DNA of 30,835 nt from a virus. The stretch is taken from the IMG/VR virus record IMGVR_UViG_3300010392_000686, positions 1-30,835 of that record; one strand, written 5' to 3'. Under the pieces are notes generated by a model. The model had not been told where the DNA came from. It saw only the letters and a program-made list of their open reading frames with translations, and searched no databases. Position numbers and translations under genes: made by a program. This document shows, piece after piece, positions 8,530-16,737 of the stretch. The first letter of the stretch is position 1, and every line of letters starts with the position of its first letter.

Positions 8530-9024
8530 ATGCGCGAACCCCAGGTGAGAGAGATCGACGGGTACAAGTTCGAGGTGATGCCGCTCGGCTTCAAGGCGGC
8601 GCGTTCTGCGTTCGTGAGGTTGACGAAGGCTCTCGGGCCCGCCCTCGCGCGCGCCGCGAACGCGGCCCCCGATCTGGAGTCGCTCCGGACGAGCGCGGCC
8701 CAGATGGATCTGGTCTCCGCGGTCTCCGAGCTGGCGGATCGCGTATCGGACGATGAACTGGAGTGGTTCGCGGACACGTTCGGCAAGACGACGCGCTTCT
8801 CTCGGACGGGGGAGCAGTGGCCCTACCTCACCGCGGACAACCGCGAGGCACTCTTCTCGGGCGGTAGTCTGCTCCTGTTCTTTCGCTGGCTCGCGTTCGC
8901 GTTGGAGGTGAACTTCGCGGATTTTTTCGAGTGGCTGAGGCGCGCCGGGGACGGCGGAGACCACGGCGCAGGAAGCGAGGCGGGGGAGATCGCCTCGACT
9001 CGCTCGACGTCCCCCGAGATCTAG
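8530..9024 (+). CDS. Tail assembly chaperone, short form
   Basis: This 164-residue protein is the zero-frame product of the chaperone pair that coats the tape measure during tail assembly (functional equivalent of lambda gpG). It contains an N-terminal beta segment (REIDGYKFEVMPLGFKAARSAFVRL), a helical middle (SAVSELADRVSDDELEWFADTFG), and a LLLFFRWLAFALEVNFADFFEWL helix around the slippery site. After residue 133 the zero frame runs on for 31 residues of low-complexity Gly/Ser/Thr sequence. Position between tube and tape measure, plus the frameshift site, makes the role well supported despite weak sequence conservation in this family. Confidence 0.88.
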   Translation: MREPQVREIDGYKFEVMPLGFKAARSAFVRLTKALGPALARAANAAPDLESLRTSAAQMDLVSAVSELADRVSDDELEWFADTFGKTTRFSRTGEQWPYLTADNREALFSGGSLLLFFRWLAFALEVNFADFFEWLRRAGDGGDHGAGSEAGEIASTRSTSPEI

Positions 9025-9182
9025 ACTGGACCGTCTGGCGCGTGGTCTCGTCCGAGCGGTACAGCGTCTCCCTGATCGAGCTGGAAGCCGAGTGGACCAT
9101 GGCGGACGTCGAGTCCGCGCATCTGACCCTGGACGTTCTAGAGGACGCGGAGACGCTGGCAACCCCTGAGGTAAAGACATGA
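8530..9182 (+). CDS. Tail assembly chaperone, -1 frameshift fusion
   Basis: A -1 ribosomal shift at 8922-8928 would join the first 133 residues of the short form to 84 residues encoded in the other frame, giving about 217 residues (equivalent of lambda gpGT). The added part has a very basic linker (RRGRRRPRRRKRGGG) and a compact domain beginning LDWTVWRVVSSERYSVSLIELEAEW, resembling the second-frame domain of other contractile-tail chaperones. The second frame has no convincing ribosome site of its own and ends overlapping the tape measure start (ATGA at 9179). Its coding through to that junction supports it being translated. Confidence 0.88.
8922..8928 (+). promoter_or_regulatory. Programmed -1 frameshift slippery site
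   Basis: The heptamer is T TTT TTC, where the zero-frame codons are TTT (8923-8925) and TTC (8926-8928). After slipping back one base both phenylalanine tRNAs re-pair with TTT. This is the ideal X XXY YYZ form. A run of six T is exceptional in this GC-rich sequence. Confidence 0.92.
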
Positions 9183-10642
9183 GCGCTCTCCGAGAAGTCT
9201 TCGCGCGGTTCAGTACACAGTTCGACGGCGCAGCCCTGGCGCGCGGTGATCGCCAGGTCCAGGGGCTCACGAACCGCTTCGGCGGGATCCTGTCCGGAGT
9301 CCGAGCGTTCGGCGCCGCGGTAGCAGGTCTTGCGATCGTTCAGACGATCCGGGGCTGGATCGGCGCGGTCCAGGACTTCGCCTCGGAGATGGCGGCTCTC
9401 GGGGATGAGCTGGACAAGACCAGCAAGGTGATCGGGATCTCGTCCGGGGACATTCAGTCCTGGCGCCACGCCGCGAATCTCTCTGGCGTGGGAGCCGAGC
9501 AGTTCACGCAAGCGCTGATCCGCCTGCAAAGCAACATGCGCACGAGCATGATCACCCCCACGTCGAACGCCGCGCTCGCGTTCGACCGCTTGGGGGTCTC
9601 TCTGACGGACAGCAACGGGGAGCTGCGGGACGTCTCGGACGTGCTTATGGACATGGCGGACCCGCTCCAGCAACTCACGTCAGACTCGGAGCGGGTCGCG
9701 CTCATGACCGCGCTCGCGGGACGCAGCGGAGCGCGTATGGGCCCGCTGTTCGCGCAAGGGCGCGCGGGCGTAGAAGAGATGCGGAACGAGCTGGAACGGC
9801 TCGGAGGCGGCGCGACGCCCGAGATGATCCAGGCCGCGGCGGACTGGACGGACGCGAACGCTCGCCTGGATCTGTCCATCCTCTCGATCAAGAGCCGTCT
9901 TGCGGTGGCTCTTCTCCCCGTGATGGAGAGCGGCATTCAGGCTGTCACGTCCCTTACGTCGTGGCTCGCGCGAAACGAGGAAGTTGTCACGCTCCTGAAA
10001 GTAGCCTTCATCGCGCTGGCGGGGGTCGTCACTGTCCTGACAATCAACCTCGCGCTGATCACGCTCCCGATCTGGCTCACGCTTACGGTCATCCTGGCGG
10101 TTGTCGTCGTCGCTCTCGGGGCGGTGATTCTGATCGTCCAGGACTTGATCGTCTGGTTCGAGGGCGGAAACAGCGTGATCGGGACCTTTATCGAATCGAT
10201 GCTTGCGCTCGCGGGGATCTCGTTGGAGGACGTCCGCCAGGAGTGGCGGGAGCTGCAAGACACGATCACGCGCGCGTATAACGCGGTGGCGGGGGCGATC
10301 GGGCTCCCCACGATCGACGGGGAGGGGGACACGCCCCCGCCCGCGTCCAGCCTGGCGAAAGCCGAGGGCGTGAACGACGACCCGCGCGGCGGGCGCGGCG
10401 CGAGCGGTTACGAGGGGACTCCGCTTCTCGCCAGGCTCCGCTCCGTGCTGGACGAGGGTCGCCCGTCTAGCAGCCCGCGGGATACGGTACGCGGTCGAAC
10501 GGAGCGGGAGCTGCGCGCGCAGAACGTCTCCCAAGCGTTCACGTTCAACGTCACTGGGGAGAACCCGGTTGCGATCGCCCGTGAAGTGGAGCGGCGCATG
10601 GACCGCGCGAACCGGGACGCGGCGGAGGCGCTTGGACAATGA
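9179..10642 (+). CDS. Tape measure protein
   Basis: This 487-residue protein determines tail length and occupies the tube lumen. It has an N-terminal amphipathic region, helical segments resembling tape measure repeats (SSGDIQSWRHAANLSGVGAEQFTQALIRLQ), and a long hydrophobic zone at about residues 271-324 (VAFIALAGVVTVLTINLALITLP onwards) that fits membrane insertion during DNA delivery. The C-terminal tail is rich in Gly and charged residues. With the usual ratio of about 0.15 nm per residue the tail would be about 70 nm, a short contractile tail. The start ATG overlaps the chaperone fusion stop. Confidence 0.92.
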   Translation: MSALREVFARFSTQFDGAALARGDRQVQGLTNRFGGILSGVRAFGAAVAGLAIVQTIRGWIGAVQDFASEMAALGDELDKTSKVIGISSGDIQSWRHAANLSGVGAEQFTQALIRLQSNMRTSMITPTSNAALAFDRLGVSLTDSNGELRDVSDVLMDMADPLQQLTSDSERVALMTALAGRSGARMGPLFAQGRAGVEEMRNELERLGGGATPEMIQAAADWTDANARLDLSILSIKSRLAVALLPVMESGIQAVTSLTSWLARNEEVVTLLKVAFIALAGVVTVLTINLALITLPIWLTLTVILAVVVVALGAVILIVQDLIVWFEGGNSVIGTFIESMLALAGISLEDVRQEWRELQDTITRAYNAVAGAIGLPTIDGEGDTPPPASSLAKAEGVNDDPRGGRGASGYEGTPLLARLRSVLDEGRPSSSPRDTVRGRTERELRAQNVSQAFTFNVTGENPVAIAREVERRMDRANRDAAEALGQ

Positions 10643-11286
10643 GCTTGACGATTGAGTGGGCCACGGACTCCGAGGCGGTGACGTCCGCGGGGGAGATCGA
10701 GATCTCGTCCTCGTTCCACGTGCTGGAGTTCGACGCGGTCACGTCCGTTCGCCACACGTGGGAGAGCGAGATCACGGAGCATGTGGTCGAGAGCGGGGCC
10801 GCGATCTCGGACCACAAGCGGCGCAAGCCTGATCGCGTGGAGATCCGAGCCATGGTCACGAACACGCCGATCGGAGCGCCTCCCCGCTCCGGGTTCGCAG
10901 TGTCAACCACGATCGCGAGTGTCCAGGCGGGCGCGGCGGACGCTGCCGTGCTCCAGTTCTCCGAGCCGTTCGATCGGATCGCGGACGTGCTCGCCACGCT
11001 CCAGCGGCTCCGCTCCGAGGCTATCGATCTGACGGTCGTCACGCGGGAGCGTACGTACGACAACGTCCAGATCACGAGTGCGACCGTCGCGCGCGAGAAC
11101 TCGGACGATTCGATCGAGCTGGATATCTCGATCGTGGAGGTTCGCCGCGCGGAGACGCAGACCGTTGAGGCTCCGCTCCCGCGCGAGCCGCGGGCGCAAG
11201 GGCGCTCCGAGACGTCCGCCGCCACGGACGCGGAGGACGCGACGGATCAGGACGAGAACTCGTGGCTGTGGGGGCTCGTGACATGA
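10639..11286 (+). CDS. Dit-like baseplate protein
   Basis: This 215-residue protein resembles the Dit-like family of contractile phages, which links tube and baseplate. Its N-terminal beta-rich domain includes a HVVESGAAISDHKRRKPDRVEIRAMVTNTPIG block, characteristic of that family, and a later DRIADVLATLQRLRSEAIDLTVVTRERTYDNVQI. The C-terminus is a charged, disordered tail ending SWLWGLVT. Start and stop both overlap neighbours (ATGA at 10639 and at 11283), so it belongs to a coupled baseplate operon. Confidence 0.8.
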   Translation: MSLTIEWATDSEAVTSAGEIEISSSFHVLEFDAVTSVRHTWESEITEHVVESGAAISDHKRRKPDRVEIRAMVTNTPIGAPPRSGFAVSTTIASVQAGAADAAVLQFSEPFDRIADVLATLQRLRSEAIDLTVVTRERTYDNVQITSATVARENSDDSIELDISIVEVRRAETQTVEAPLPREPRAQGRSETSAATDAEDATDQDENSWLWGLVT

Positions 11287-11621
11287 CGACTGCGCAGCAC
11301 ATCCCGACCCGCCCGCTACGCGCGGCGCAGTCGATCACGGTCACGCTCGACGGCGCAAGGTACCGCGTCGATCTGGACTGGAACGCCCGGATCGGGCGGT
11401 GGTTCCTCTCCCTGTTCGGGGCGTCGGGTTCGGCGATCGTACGATCGAAGGCGCTTGTGCTCGGCTCGGACCTGCTCCGCCAGGCGCGCCACTCCGAGGC
11501 GTGCCCGCGTGGGCTCCTGATCGTGCGGGACATGCAGGATCAGGACGCGGAAGCGTCCCTGGACTCTCTCGGGGTTCGGCACCGCCTGTACTTCGTGCCG
11601 CTCTCCGAGGTTGGGTTGTGA
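11283..11621 (+). CDS. Baseplate plug-like protein (Pam3 gp18-like)
   Basis: This 112-residue protein starts at ATG 11283, chosen over an upstream in-frame start because of the ATGA overlap. It matches the Pam3-type plug family (DUF6983): ITVTLDGARYRVDLDWNARI followed by GRWFLSLFG, a hydrophobic strand LVLGSDLLRQA, and the ending HRLYFVPLSE. In cyanophage Pam3 this protein plugs the tail tube at the baseplate. The small size and position between Dit-like and hub proteins agree. TCGTACGA (11437-11444) lies inside a 14-bp perfect palindrome here. Confidence 0.8.
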   Translation: MTTAQHIPTRPLRAAQSITVTLDGARYRVDLDWNARIGRWFLSLFGASGSAIVRSKALVLGSDLLRQARHSEACPRGLLIVRDMQDQDAEASLDSLGVRHRLYFVPLSEVGL

Positions 11622-12427
11622 TCCTGTTCGGTCGCCGCTGGCTCGTGTCGATCGGGGACGTGGACGTCTCCGCCTTCGATCTCTCGTTCGATGTGGTGAA
11701 GTCGACCGCGCGCGAGCCGAACACGGCGGAAGTCCGGATCCATAACCTGTCCTCGGGAACCCGCGTCCGTCTGGAGTCCACGCAAGCCCGGCGGCTCGTG
11801 GTACGCGCGGGCTACGAAGCGGACGGAGACCCGCCCCCGCTTCTGTTCCTTGGAGACTCGCGCCGGATCTACACGGAGCGGGAGGGCGCCGATCTCGTGA
11901 CGACCGTACAGGCGTCGGACGGCGGGCGGGAACTGCTCGCCGCGCGCATCTCTCGATCGTACGGCCCGGGGACCCCCAAGATCTCCGCCCTCCGGGACGC
12001 GGTGGACGCGCTCGGAATCGGGCGCGGAAACCTTGCAGACTACGCCTCCGAGCTTGGATCCGAGACGTTCGCGGACGGGTTCGTGGCGGACGGCCCCGCG
12101 CGGTCCGTGCTTCACACGCTCGTCCGGTCCGCGCGCATGCGCTGGAGCGTCCAGAACGGCGCCCTGCAGCTCTTGCGGGCGGGAGAGCCGCTCCAGGTCC
12201 AGGCGCCGCGCTTGAGCGCTGCTACGGGGCTCGTGGGTTCCCCCACGCGGGACGAAGCGGGCAAGGTCTCCGCGGTGTGCCTGCTCCAGCCCGGTCTGGA
12301 GCCCGGGCGGCGGGTCGTCCTGGCGGCGGAGCAGATCGAAGGCGGGTACGAGATCCGCCGCGTGGTCTACGCGGGCGCGTCCAGCGCGCAGCCCTGGTAT
12401 GCTACGATGGAGCTGGCGCCCCTATGA
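11618..12427 (+). CDS. Baseplate hub protein (gp27-like)
   Basis: This 269-residue protein starts at GTG 11618 (GTGA overlap). It contains the hub-type opening RRWLVSIGDVDVSAFDLSFDV.K, then EPNTAEVRIHNLSSGTR, a typical strand of gp27/protein D-like hubs, and a GR.LLAARIS..YGPGTP helix region. The later half has a DGFVADGPARSVLHTLVRSA segment and a C-terminal GGYEIRRVVYAG motif. The hub joins the tube to the spike. Family position between plug and spike strengthens this. Confidence 0.83.
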   Translation: MILFGRRWLVSIGDVDVSAFDLSFDVVKSTAREPNTAEVRIHNLSSGTRVRLESTQARRLVVRAGYEADGDPPPLLFLGDSRRIYTEREGADLVTTVQASDGGRELLAARISRSYGPGTPKISALRDAVDALGIGRGNLADYASELGSETFADGFVADGPARSVLHTLVRSARMRWSVQNGALQLLRAGEPLQVQAPRLSAATGLVGSPTRDEAGKVSAVCLLQPGLEPGRRVVLAAEQIEGGYEIRRVVYAGASSAQPWYATMELAPL

Positions 12428-13089
12428 CTCGTCCGCTCTCCACAGCCGAGACCCTTCGACGCGTGATCGAGTCGCACGCGCTGGATCTGCACGTGGCGCT
12501 GCCGGGCGTCGTTCGGTCGTACGATCACGAGACGCAGACGGCGGACGTGGAGCCGGGCGTCCAGCGCGTCCGGCCCGCGGAGGACGAAGACACGGACGCG
12601 GACTCGCCGGAGCGCCTCCCGGTGATCCCCGCCGTCCCCGTGGCCTGGCCTCGCGCGGGAGGTCACTTCGTGCACTGGCCGATGCAGGCGGGCGATTCTG
12701 TTCTGCTCGTCTTCTCGGAGTCCGACCTGAACGCCTGGCGGGAGAGCGGGGGCGTGGTGGATCCGGGGATCGGGGCACGCCATGGGCTCTCGGGCGCGAT
12801 CGCGATCCCGGGCCTGTACCCTCGGGCGGATGTGATCGCGAGCGCGGACGCGTCGAACGGCCGGATCGGGCGCGACGGAGGACACTACGTCGAGTTCCGG
12901 GCGGACGAGATCCGGATCGCGGGCGGAGAGGATCTCACCCTGGCGGACCCACTAGAGGCGCACTTGAAGGCGATCGAGCTAGCGCTTGGCACGATCGCCA
13001 CCGCGGCGGGAGCGGTGAACAGCTACGATCACGACGTCTTGTCCGCGGCGGGCTCGGACTACCGATCCGAGATCGCGAAAGGGGCTTGA
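12424..13089 (+). CDS. Baseplate spike, gp138/Mu gp45-like
   Basis: This 221-residue protein starts at ATG 12424 (ATGA). Residues about 21-112 form an OB-like domain of the gp138/gp45 type, with LPGVVRSYDHETQTADVEPGV and MQAGDSVLLVFSESDLNAW, followed by the conserved ARHGLSGAIAIPGLYP link. The C-terminal part continues with HYVEFRADEIRIAGGEDLTL, a beta-helix-like stretch that forms the trimeric spike, and ends in a helical tail. It would pierce the outer membrane. TCGTACGA occurs at 12517-12524. Confidence 0.86.
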   Translation: MTRPLSTAETLRRVIESHALDLHVALPGVVRSYDHETQTADVEPGVQRVRPAEDEDTDADSPERLPVIPAVPVAWPRAGGHFVHWPMQAGDSVLLVFSESDLNAWRESGGVVDPGIGARHGLSGAIAIPGLYPRADVIASADASNGRIGRDGGHYVEFRADEIRIAGGEDLTLADPLEAHLKAIELALGTIATAAGAVNSYDHDVLSAAGSDYRSEIAKGA

Positions 13090-13091
13090 CC

Positions 13092-13493
13092 GTGCGAGGC
13101 TTCAAGATCACCGCCAGCGTCTCCGCGGAGAATCCCGTGCTCGGAGATCTGTACCTCGACGGCGGAGACTTCGCCACGGTGGACGGGGCGGAGGCCACGG
13201 CGCAGGAGATCCGGACGCGCCTGCTCTTGTTCCGCGGGCACAACTTCATGGACGTGCGCGAGGGCGTGCCGTGGTTCCAGGCGGTGCTACGCAAGGGCGT
13301 GAGCCTGGCCCGCGTGAGAGAGATCGTACGGTCCACGATCCTGAACGCCCCCGCCGTTGTGGACGTCCCCCGCCTGGACGTGGCCCTGGACCGCGCCACG
13401 CGCGCGCTCTCGATCACGTACGAGGCTCGAACGATCGACGGGTTGACCGTCCGCTCCGAGGACTACGCGCCTCTATTGATTGAGGAAGGTTGA
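13092..13493 (+). CDS. gp25/W-like baseplate wedge protein
   Basis: This 133-residue protein is assigned to the gp25/gpW-like wedge group from VSAENPVLGDLYLDGGDFATVDGAEATAQEIRTRLLLFRGHNFMDVREG, where the EIRTRLLLF...FMDVREGVPW arrangement is typical. Start GTG 13092 has a good ribosome site (AAAGGGG, 7 bases upstream). A TTG at 13086, overlapping the previous stop, is possible but has poor spacing. Position just before the J-like gene is as in other contractile baseplates. Confidence 0.82.
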   Translation: MRGFKITASVSAENPVLGDLYLDGGDFATVDGAEATAQEIRTRLLLFRGHNFMDVREGVPWFQAVLRKGVSLARVREIVRSTILNAPAVVDVPRLDVALDRATRALSITYEARTIDGLTVRSEDYAPLLIEEG

Positions 13494-13494
13494 C

Positions 13495-14673
13495 ATGGCG
13501 GAACTGACCAGCGCGGGGCTCGCGATCCGGACGCAGGCGGAGATCCAAGCGGAGATGGAGACCGCGCAGCGCGCGAACATCTCCGATCGCCTGGACCTGG
13601 AGACGTCCTCCCCGCTCGGACAACTCAACCGCCTGATCTCCCGGGCGCAGCGGACCGTGGAGGAGGCGCTCCAGGCGGTCTATGCCGCGATCGATCCTGA
13701 CGGCGCCACGGGGGAGGCGCTCGATCGGATCTCCGCCATCACGGGGACGATTCGGGAGGCCGCCACGAGCACGCGGTCAACCGTCGTCGTCAACGTGGAT
13801 CCCGGGACGTACGCGATCGGCACACTGGCCGCGAGCGTCACCGGACGCCCCGCGGCGCGCTTCCTGAACGCGGAGGCGGTCGTCAACGGTGGGGGCTCCG
13901 CGGCGGACGTGTCCGCGGTGTTCGAGGCGGAGGACACGGGCGCAGTCTCGTGCCCGCAGGACACGCTCGTGATCGCCGGCCCGGTCTCGGGCTGGAACGG
14001 GATCACCTCGAACACGGAGGGCGCTCTCGGGTCGCCCTCGGAGTCCGACGCGGCCCTTCGTCTGCGACGGCGCCAGGAAGTGGAGTCTCCGGGCTCCGCG
14101 TCCGTGGACGGGATCGTGGCGGACCTGTCCCGGAACATTCCGGAGATCCAGTCCGTGTCCCTGATCGAGAACTACAACGACACGACCGTTGACGGGATCC
14201 CGCCGCACTCGTTCGAGGTTGTGGTGTTCGGTCCGGAGGTTCCGACCGCGGCGGACGATCAGGCGGTGGCGGATCAGATCTTCGCGTCGAAGGCGGCGGG
14301 CGTCGGGGCCTACGGCACGACGCTGGAGACCGTCACGGACTCCGAGGGCGTGAGCCACACGATCGGCTTCACGCGCCCCGCCGTGGTCGATCTCACGATC
14401 GCGCTCTCCGTGGACGTGGGCCCGGACTACGCGGGGGACTCGGAGCTGGCTTCGGCGATCGCGGAAGCCGCGGATCTGGCGTACGTCCCGGGGCTGAACG
14501 GCGCCGGAAGCCAGATCGCATGGTGGGCTCACGCGGTGGCGGGAGTCCTCCGCGTCACGAGCGTGACGATCAACGGCGGAGGCTCGTTCGGTACGTACGC
14601 GATCTCGTCCCGCCAGATCGCCCGGATCCAGTCAGGCAGCGTGACAGTCACCAGCACGGAAGCGACACCGTAA
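13495..14673 (+). CDS. Baseplate J-like protein
   Basis: This 392-residue protein matches the baseplate J family (PF04865), the outer wedge ring of simple contractile tails. Evidence includes an N-terminal helix with DGATGEALDRISAITGTIREAATST, VNVDPGTYAIGTLAASVTGRPAARF, the GWNGITSNTEGALGSPSESDAALRLRRR block and a C-terminal LTIALSVDVGPDY strand. Start ATG 13495 is preceded by GAGGAAGG; the upstream in-frame ATG is discarded because the ribosome site favours this one. Confidence 0.92.
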   Translation: MAELTSAGLAIRTQAEIQAEMETAQRANISDRLDLETSSPLGQLNRLISRAQRTVEEALQAVYAAIDPDGATGEALDRISAITGTIREAATSTRSTVVVNVDPGTYAIGTLAASVTGRPAARFLNAEAVVNGGGSAADVSAVFEAEDTGAVSCPQDTLVIAGPVSGWNGITSNTEGALGSPSESDAALRLRRRQEVESPGSASVDGIVADLSRNIPEIQSVSLIENYNDTTVDGIPPHSFEVVVFGPEVPTAADDQAVADQIFASKAAGVGAYGTTLETVTDSEGVSHTIGFTRPAVVDLTIALSVDVGPDYAGDSELASAIAEAADLAYVPGLNGAGSQIAWWAHAVAGVLRVTSVTINGGGSFGTYAISSRQIARIQSGSVTVTSTEATP

Positions 14674-14675
14674 CC

Positions 14676-15614
14676 ATGGCACTCCAGTTCAACAAAGTTG
14701 GCTCCGAGCCCGGGATCTCTGTCAATGAGACTCACGAAGCTTTTTTCGAGCTGAAAGCCGCGCTGAAAGCACAAGGCTGGACCGTGGCGCGTTCGTCCGA
14801 CGGAACGACGTACAACGCGGCGGGGGACCAGATCACGACCGCGGCTCATCTCGCGAACACGCGCGCCTGGTTCGAGATCGCGAACCCGGCGGGGACGGTC
14901 CATCTGACGTTCCAGCGCGTGAACGTCAACTATCAGTTCAGGATCAAGGTCTCCCCGTCCGCGTTCTCGTCGGGTTCCCCCGCCGCTACCGTCACCGGAT
15001 CCAGCACGAGCGAGACCGTGATCCAGGGCGGAGGCACGGACGCCAGCCCGACGGGAGGCACGCTCGGCGCCACGACGTCCACCGCGCGCGTCTATCAGAT
15101 CGCGGTGGACGACGCAGCGCCCTGGGGCTTCTACATGTGCGGGTATCGGAGCGCCGGTGCTACCGAAGATCTGACAATGTTCGTTGACCCGCTGCTCTCT
15201 GGATCGTACGATGCAACGGACGCGTTCCCGTTCGCGGTGTGTGTGGTAAGCAACCCCACGATCACGACGCTTACGACGTCAACCCCCACCTACCTGCACA
15301 CCCGGTACGGCTCGACGTGGCAGACGATCGGCGCCATGTCGACGGACGGATGGGGGAGCAGTTCTGCGGTGTTCCCCGGCGGGGTCGGAACGGACCCGAT
15401 CTCGGGGAGCGATCTCGTGCTGCCGTTCGTGTACGGGCGCGCCACGGGGCTCTCCGGCCCGAACGGATGGAAGGGGCTCAGTACCCTGTTCGAGCTTTCA
15501 GGCGCGATGCGCTCGAACGCGGACACCGCCACTGTGACAACGACCCGCGATCACATCTATCTGCTCGGCGGGGCTCTCCGCGCGGCCTGGAACGGCCAGA
15601 TCCCGGCGGTCTGA
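14676..15614 (+). CDS. Structural protein of the baseplate/fibre region, unknown
   Basis: This 312-residue protein was not recognised. Residues 1-70 look globular, with ELKAALKAQGWTVARSSDG. The rest is beta-rich and enriched in Thr/Ser/Gly, as in many virion surface proteins, with a GGTDASPTGGTLGATTST linker. It lies between baseplate J and a small Ig-like protein, the usual place of accessory tail or receptor-contact components. The start ATG 14676 follows the previous stop by 2 bp. TCGTACGA at 15204-15211 encodes Ser-Tyr-Asp. Confidence 0.7.
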   Translation: MALQFNKVGSEPGISVNETHEAFFELKAALKAQGWTVARSSDGTTYNAAGDQITTAAHLANTRAWFEIANPAGTVHLTFQRVNVNYQFRIKVSPSAFSSGSPAATVTGSSTSETVIQGGGTDASPTGGTLGATTSTARVYQIAVDDAAPWGFYMCGYRSAGATEDLTMFVDPLLSGSYDATDAFPFAVCVVSNPTITTLTTSTPTYLHTRYGSTWQTIGAMSTDGWGSSSAVFPGGVGTDPISGSDLVLPFVYGRATGLSGPNGWKGLSTLFELSGAMRSNADTATVTTTRDHIYLLGGALRAAWNGQIPAV

Positions 15615-15615
15615 C

Positions 15616-16035
15616 GTGGCGGACTTCGCTTCGACAGAGTACGGGGACACGTTCCAGGAAGCGCGCGGAGTGCTGGACGCGCGCACGTCCGCGGGCTACT
15701 TCCCGGGGGCGCCCGCCGCGGCGGAGGCAGACCCGCCCGTGATCACGTACGTGACGACTCCGGGCGCTCTGTCGGAGCGCAACGCACCGATCTCCGTTAC
15801 GGTCTCGGACGTGTCCTCGCTCTCCGCCGTTGTCATGTTCGCGAGGTTCTCCTCGGGCTACGCGGAGACCGTCTACGCGGGCGGCTCGTTCGAGGCTCCA
15901 TACCTCGGATCAAGCGTCGTTGCGGGAGGTCAAGGGCCCGAGTTCACGATCCGGCGCGGGTCGCCGTGGCCTTCGTCGTTCGATCTGGTAGTCCTCGCGG
16001 TGGACGAGCACGGCAACGCGGAGGCCAGCACGTGA
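15616..16035 (+). CDS. Small Ig-like domain protein
   Basis: This 139-residue protein has an N-terminal extension and then a segment with the look of an Ig-like beta sandwich: PPVITYVTTPGALSERNAPI, then VTVSDVSSLSAVVMFARFSSG, and a final LVVLAVDEHGNA strand with the typical D..GN turn. Such domains decorate phage surfaces or bind sugars. The start is GTG 15616 and the stop overlaps the following GTG (GTGA). The Ig assignment is by eye and moderate. Confidence 0.7.
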   Translation: MADFASTEYGDTFQEARGVLDARTSAGYFPGAPAAAEADPPVITYVTTPGALSERNAPISVTVSDVSSLSAVVMFARFSSGYAETVYAGGSFEAPYLGSSVVAGGQGPEFTIRRGSPWPSSFDLVVLAVDEHGNAEAST

Positions 16036-16733
16036 GCACGGCAACCTACACCCTTCCCGGTTCAGGTCTCGGGGTCTCGGGCGTCTCCCCGGGAGGCTCC
16101 GCGGGCAACCTGGAACTGATCGCGGACCACTGCGCGGACGCGCTCGCGCTCCTGATCCCCGAGTACGACGAAGCGGTCCGCCTGCACGCCCTGATCTGCT
16201 CCTACCTGGAGCGGCTCCAGGAGATCGAAGGCGCAACGCTTGACGTGTGGTCGGACGTGCTCTCGATCGAGACCGCGGCGGGTGATCAGCTCGATCTGGT
16301 CGGGCAGATCGTGACGGAGGCTCGCAACGGACGGAGCGATGCGGTCTACCGCCTGGCGCTCCGAGTCCGCGTCTTGATCAACCGGAGCGAAGGGAGAGCC
16401 GAGGAACTGATCCAGATTGTGCGCCTGTTCGAGAGCCTGGCGGACGAGTCCGGATCCTACGTCCGGCTCCGGGAGGGTCCCGGACGCGTGATCGTCTCGA
16501 TCGTACGAACCCCCATCAACACGCCCGCCGCGGTCCACTCCCGGCTCCGGGACGCGCGCGCCGCTGCGATCGCGCTCCAGACCGTCACCACGCCCGTGGG
16601 GGACGGCTCCGGACCCTCCCGATCGTTCACGCTCTCGCGCGCGGCGGACTACCCCGAGGGCTCGACGGAGCGCGGGCTGGGCCGGACGGCGGACCCGTCG
16701 CACGGGGGCTATCTCCCGCACGTGCTAGACTGA
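16032..16733 (+). CDS. DUF2612-like baseplate / tail protein I-type
   Basis: This 233-residue protein starts at GTG 16032 (coupled start). The core YLERLQEIEGATLDVWSDVLSIE, GDQLDLVGQIVTEARNGRSDAVYRLALRVRVLINRSEG is characteristic of DUF2612, a baseplate component analogous to P2 gpI that links J to fibres. The C-terminus contains SYVRLREGPGRVIVSIVRTPINTP. The protein ends VLD-stop within a GTGCTAGACT box. Palindrome TCGTACGA lies at 16501-16508 (Val-Arg phase). Confidence 0.84.
   Translation: MSTATYTLPGSGLGVSGVSPGGSAGNLELIADHCADALALLIPEYDEAVRLHALICSYLERLQEIEGATLDVWSDVLSIETAAGDQLDLVGQIVTEARNGRSDAVYRLALRVRVLINRSEGRAEELIQIVRLFESLADESGSYVRLREGPGRVIVSIVRTPINTPAAVHSRLRDARAAAIALQTVTTPVGDGSGPSRSFTLSRAADYPEGSTERGLGRTADPSHGGYLPHVLD
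16722..16731 (+). promoter_or_regulatory. GTGCTAGACT box overlapping a stop
   Basis: The 10-bp box encodes VLD and the first base of the stop codon of the upstream gene, 6 bp before the fibre-like ATG at 16738. The same box occurs at 955, 6639 and 17965. With such short spacing to the ATG, a transcript starting here would be nearly leaderless. Confidence 0.35.
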
Positions 16734-16737
16734 CGTC

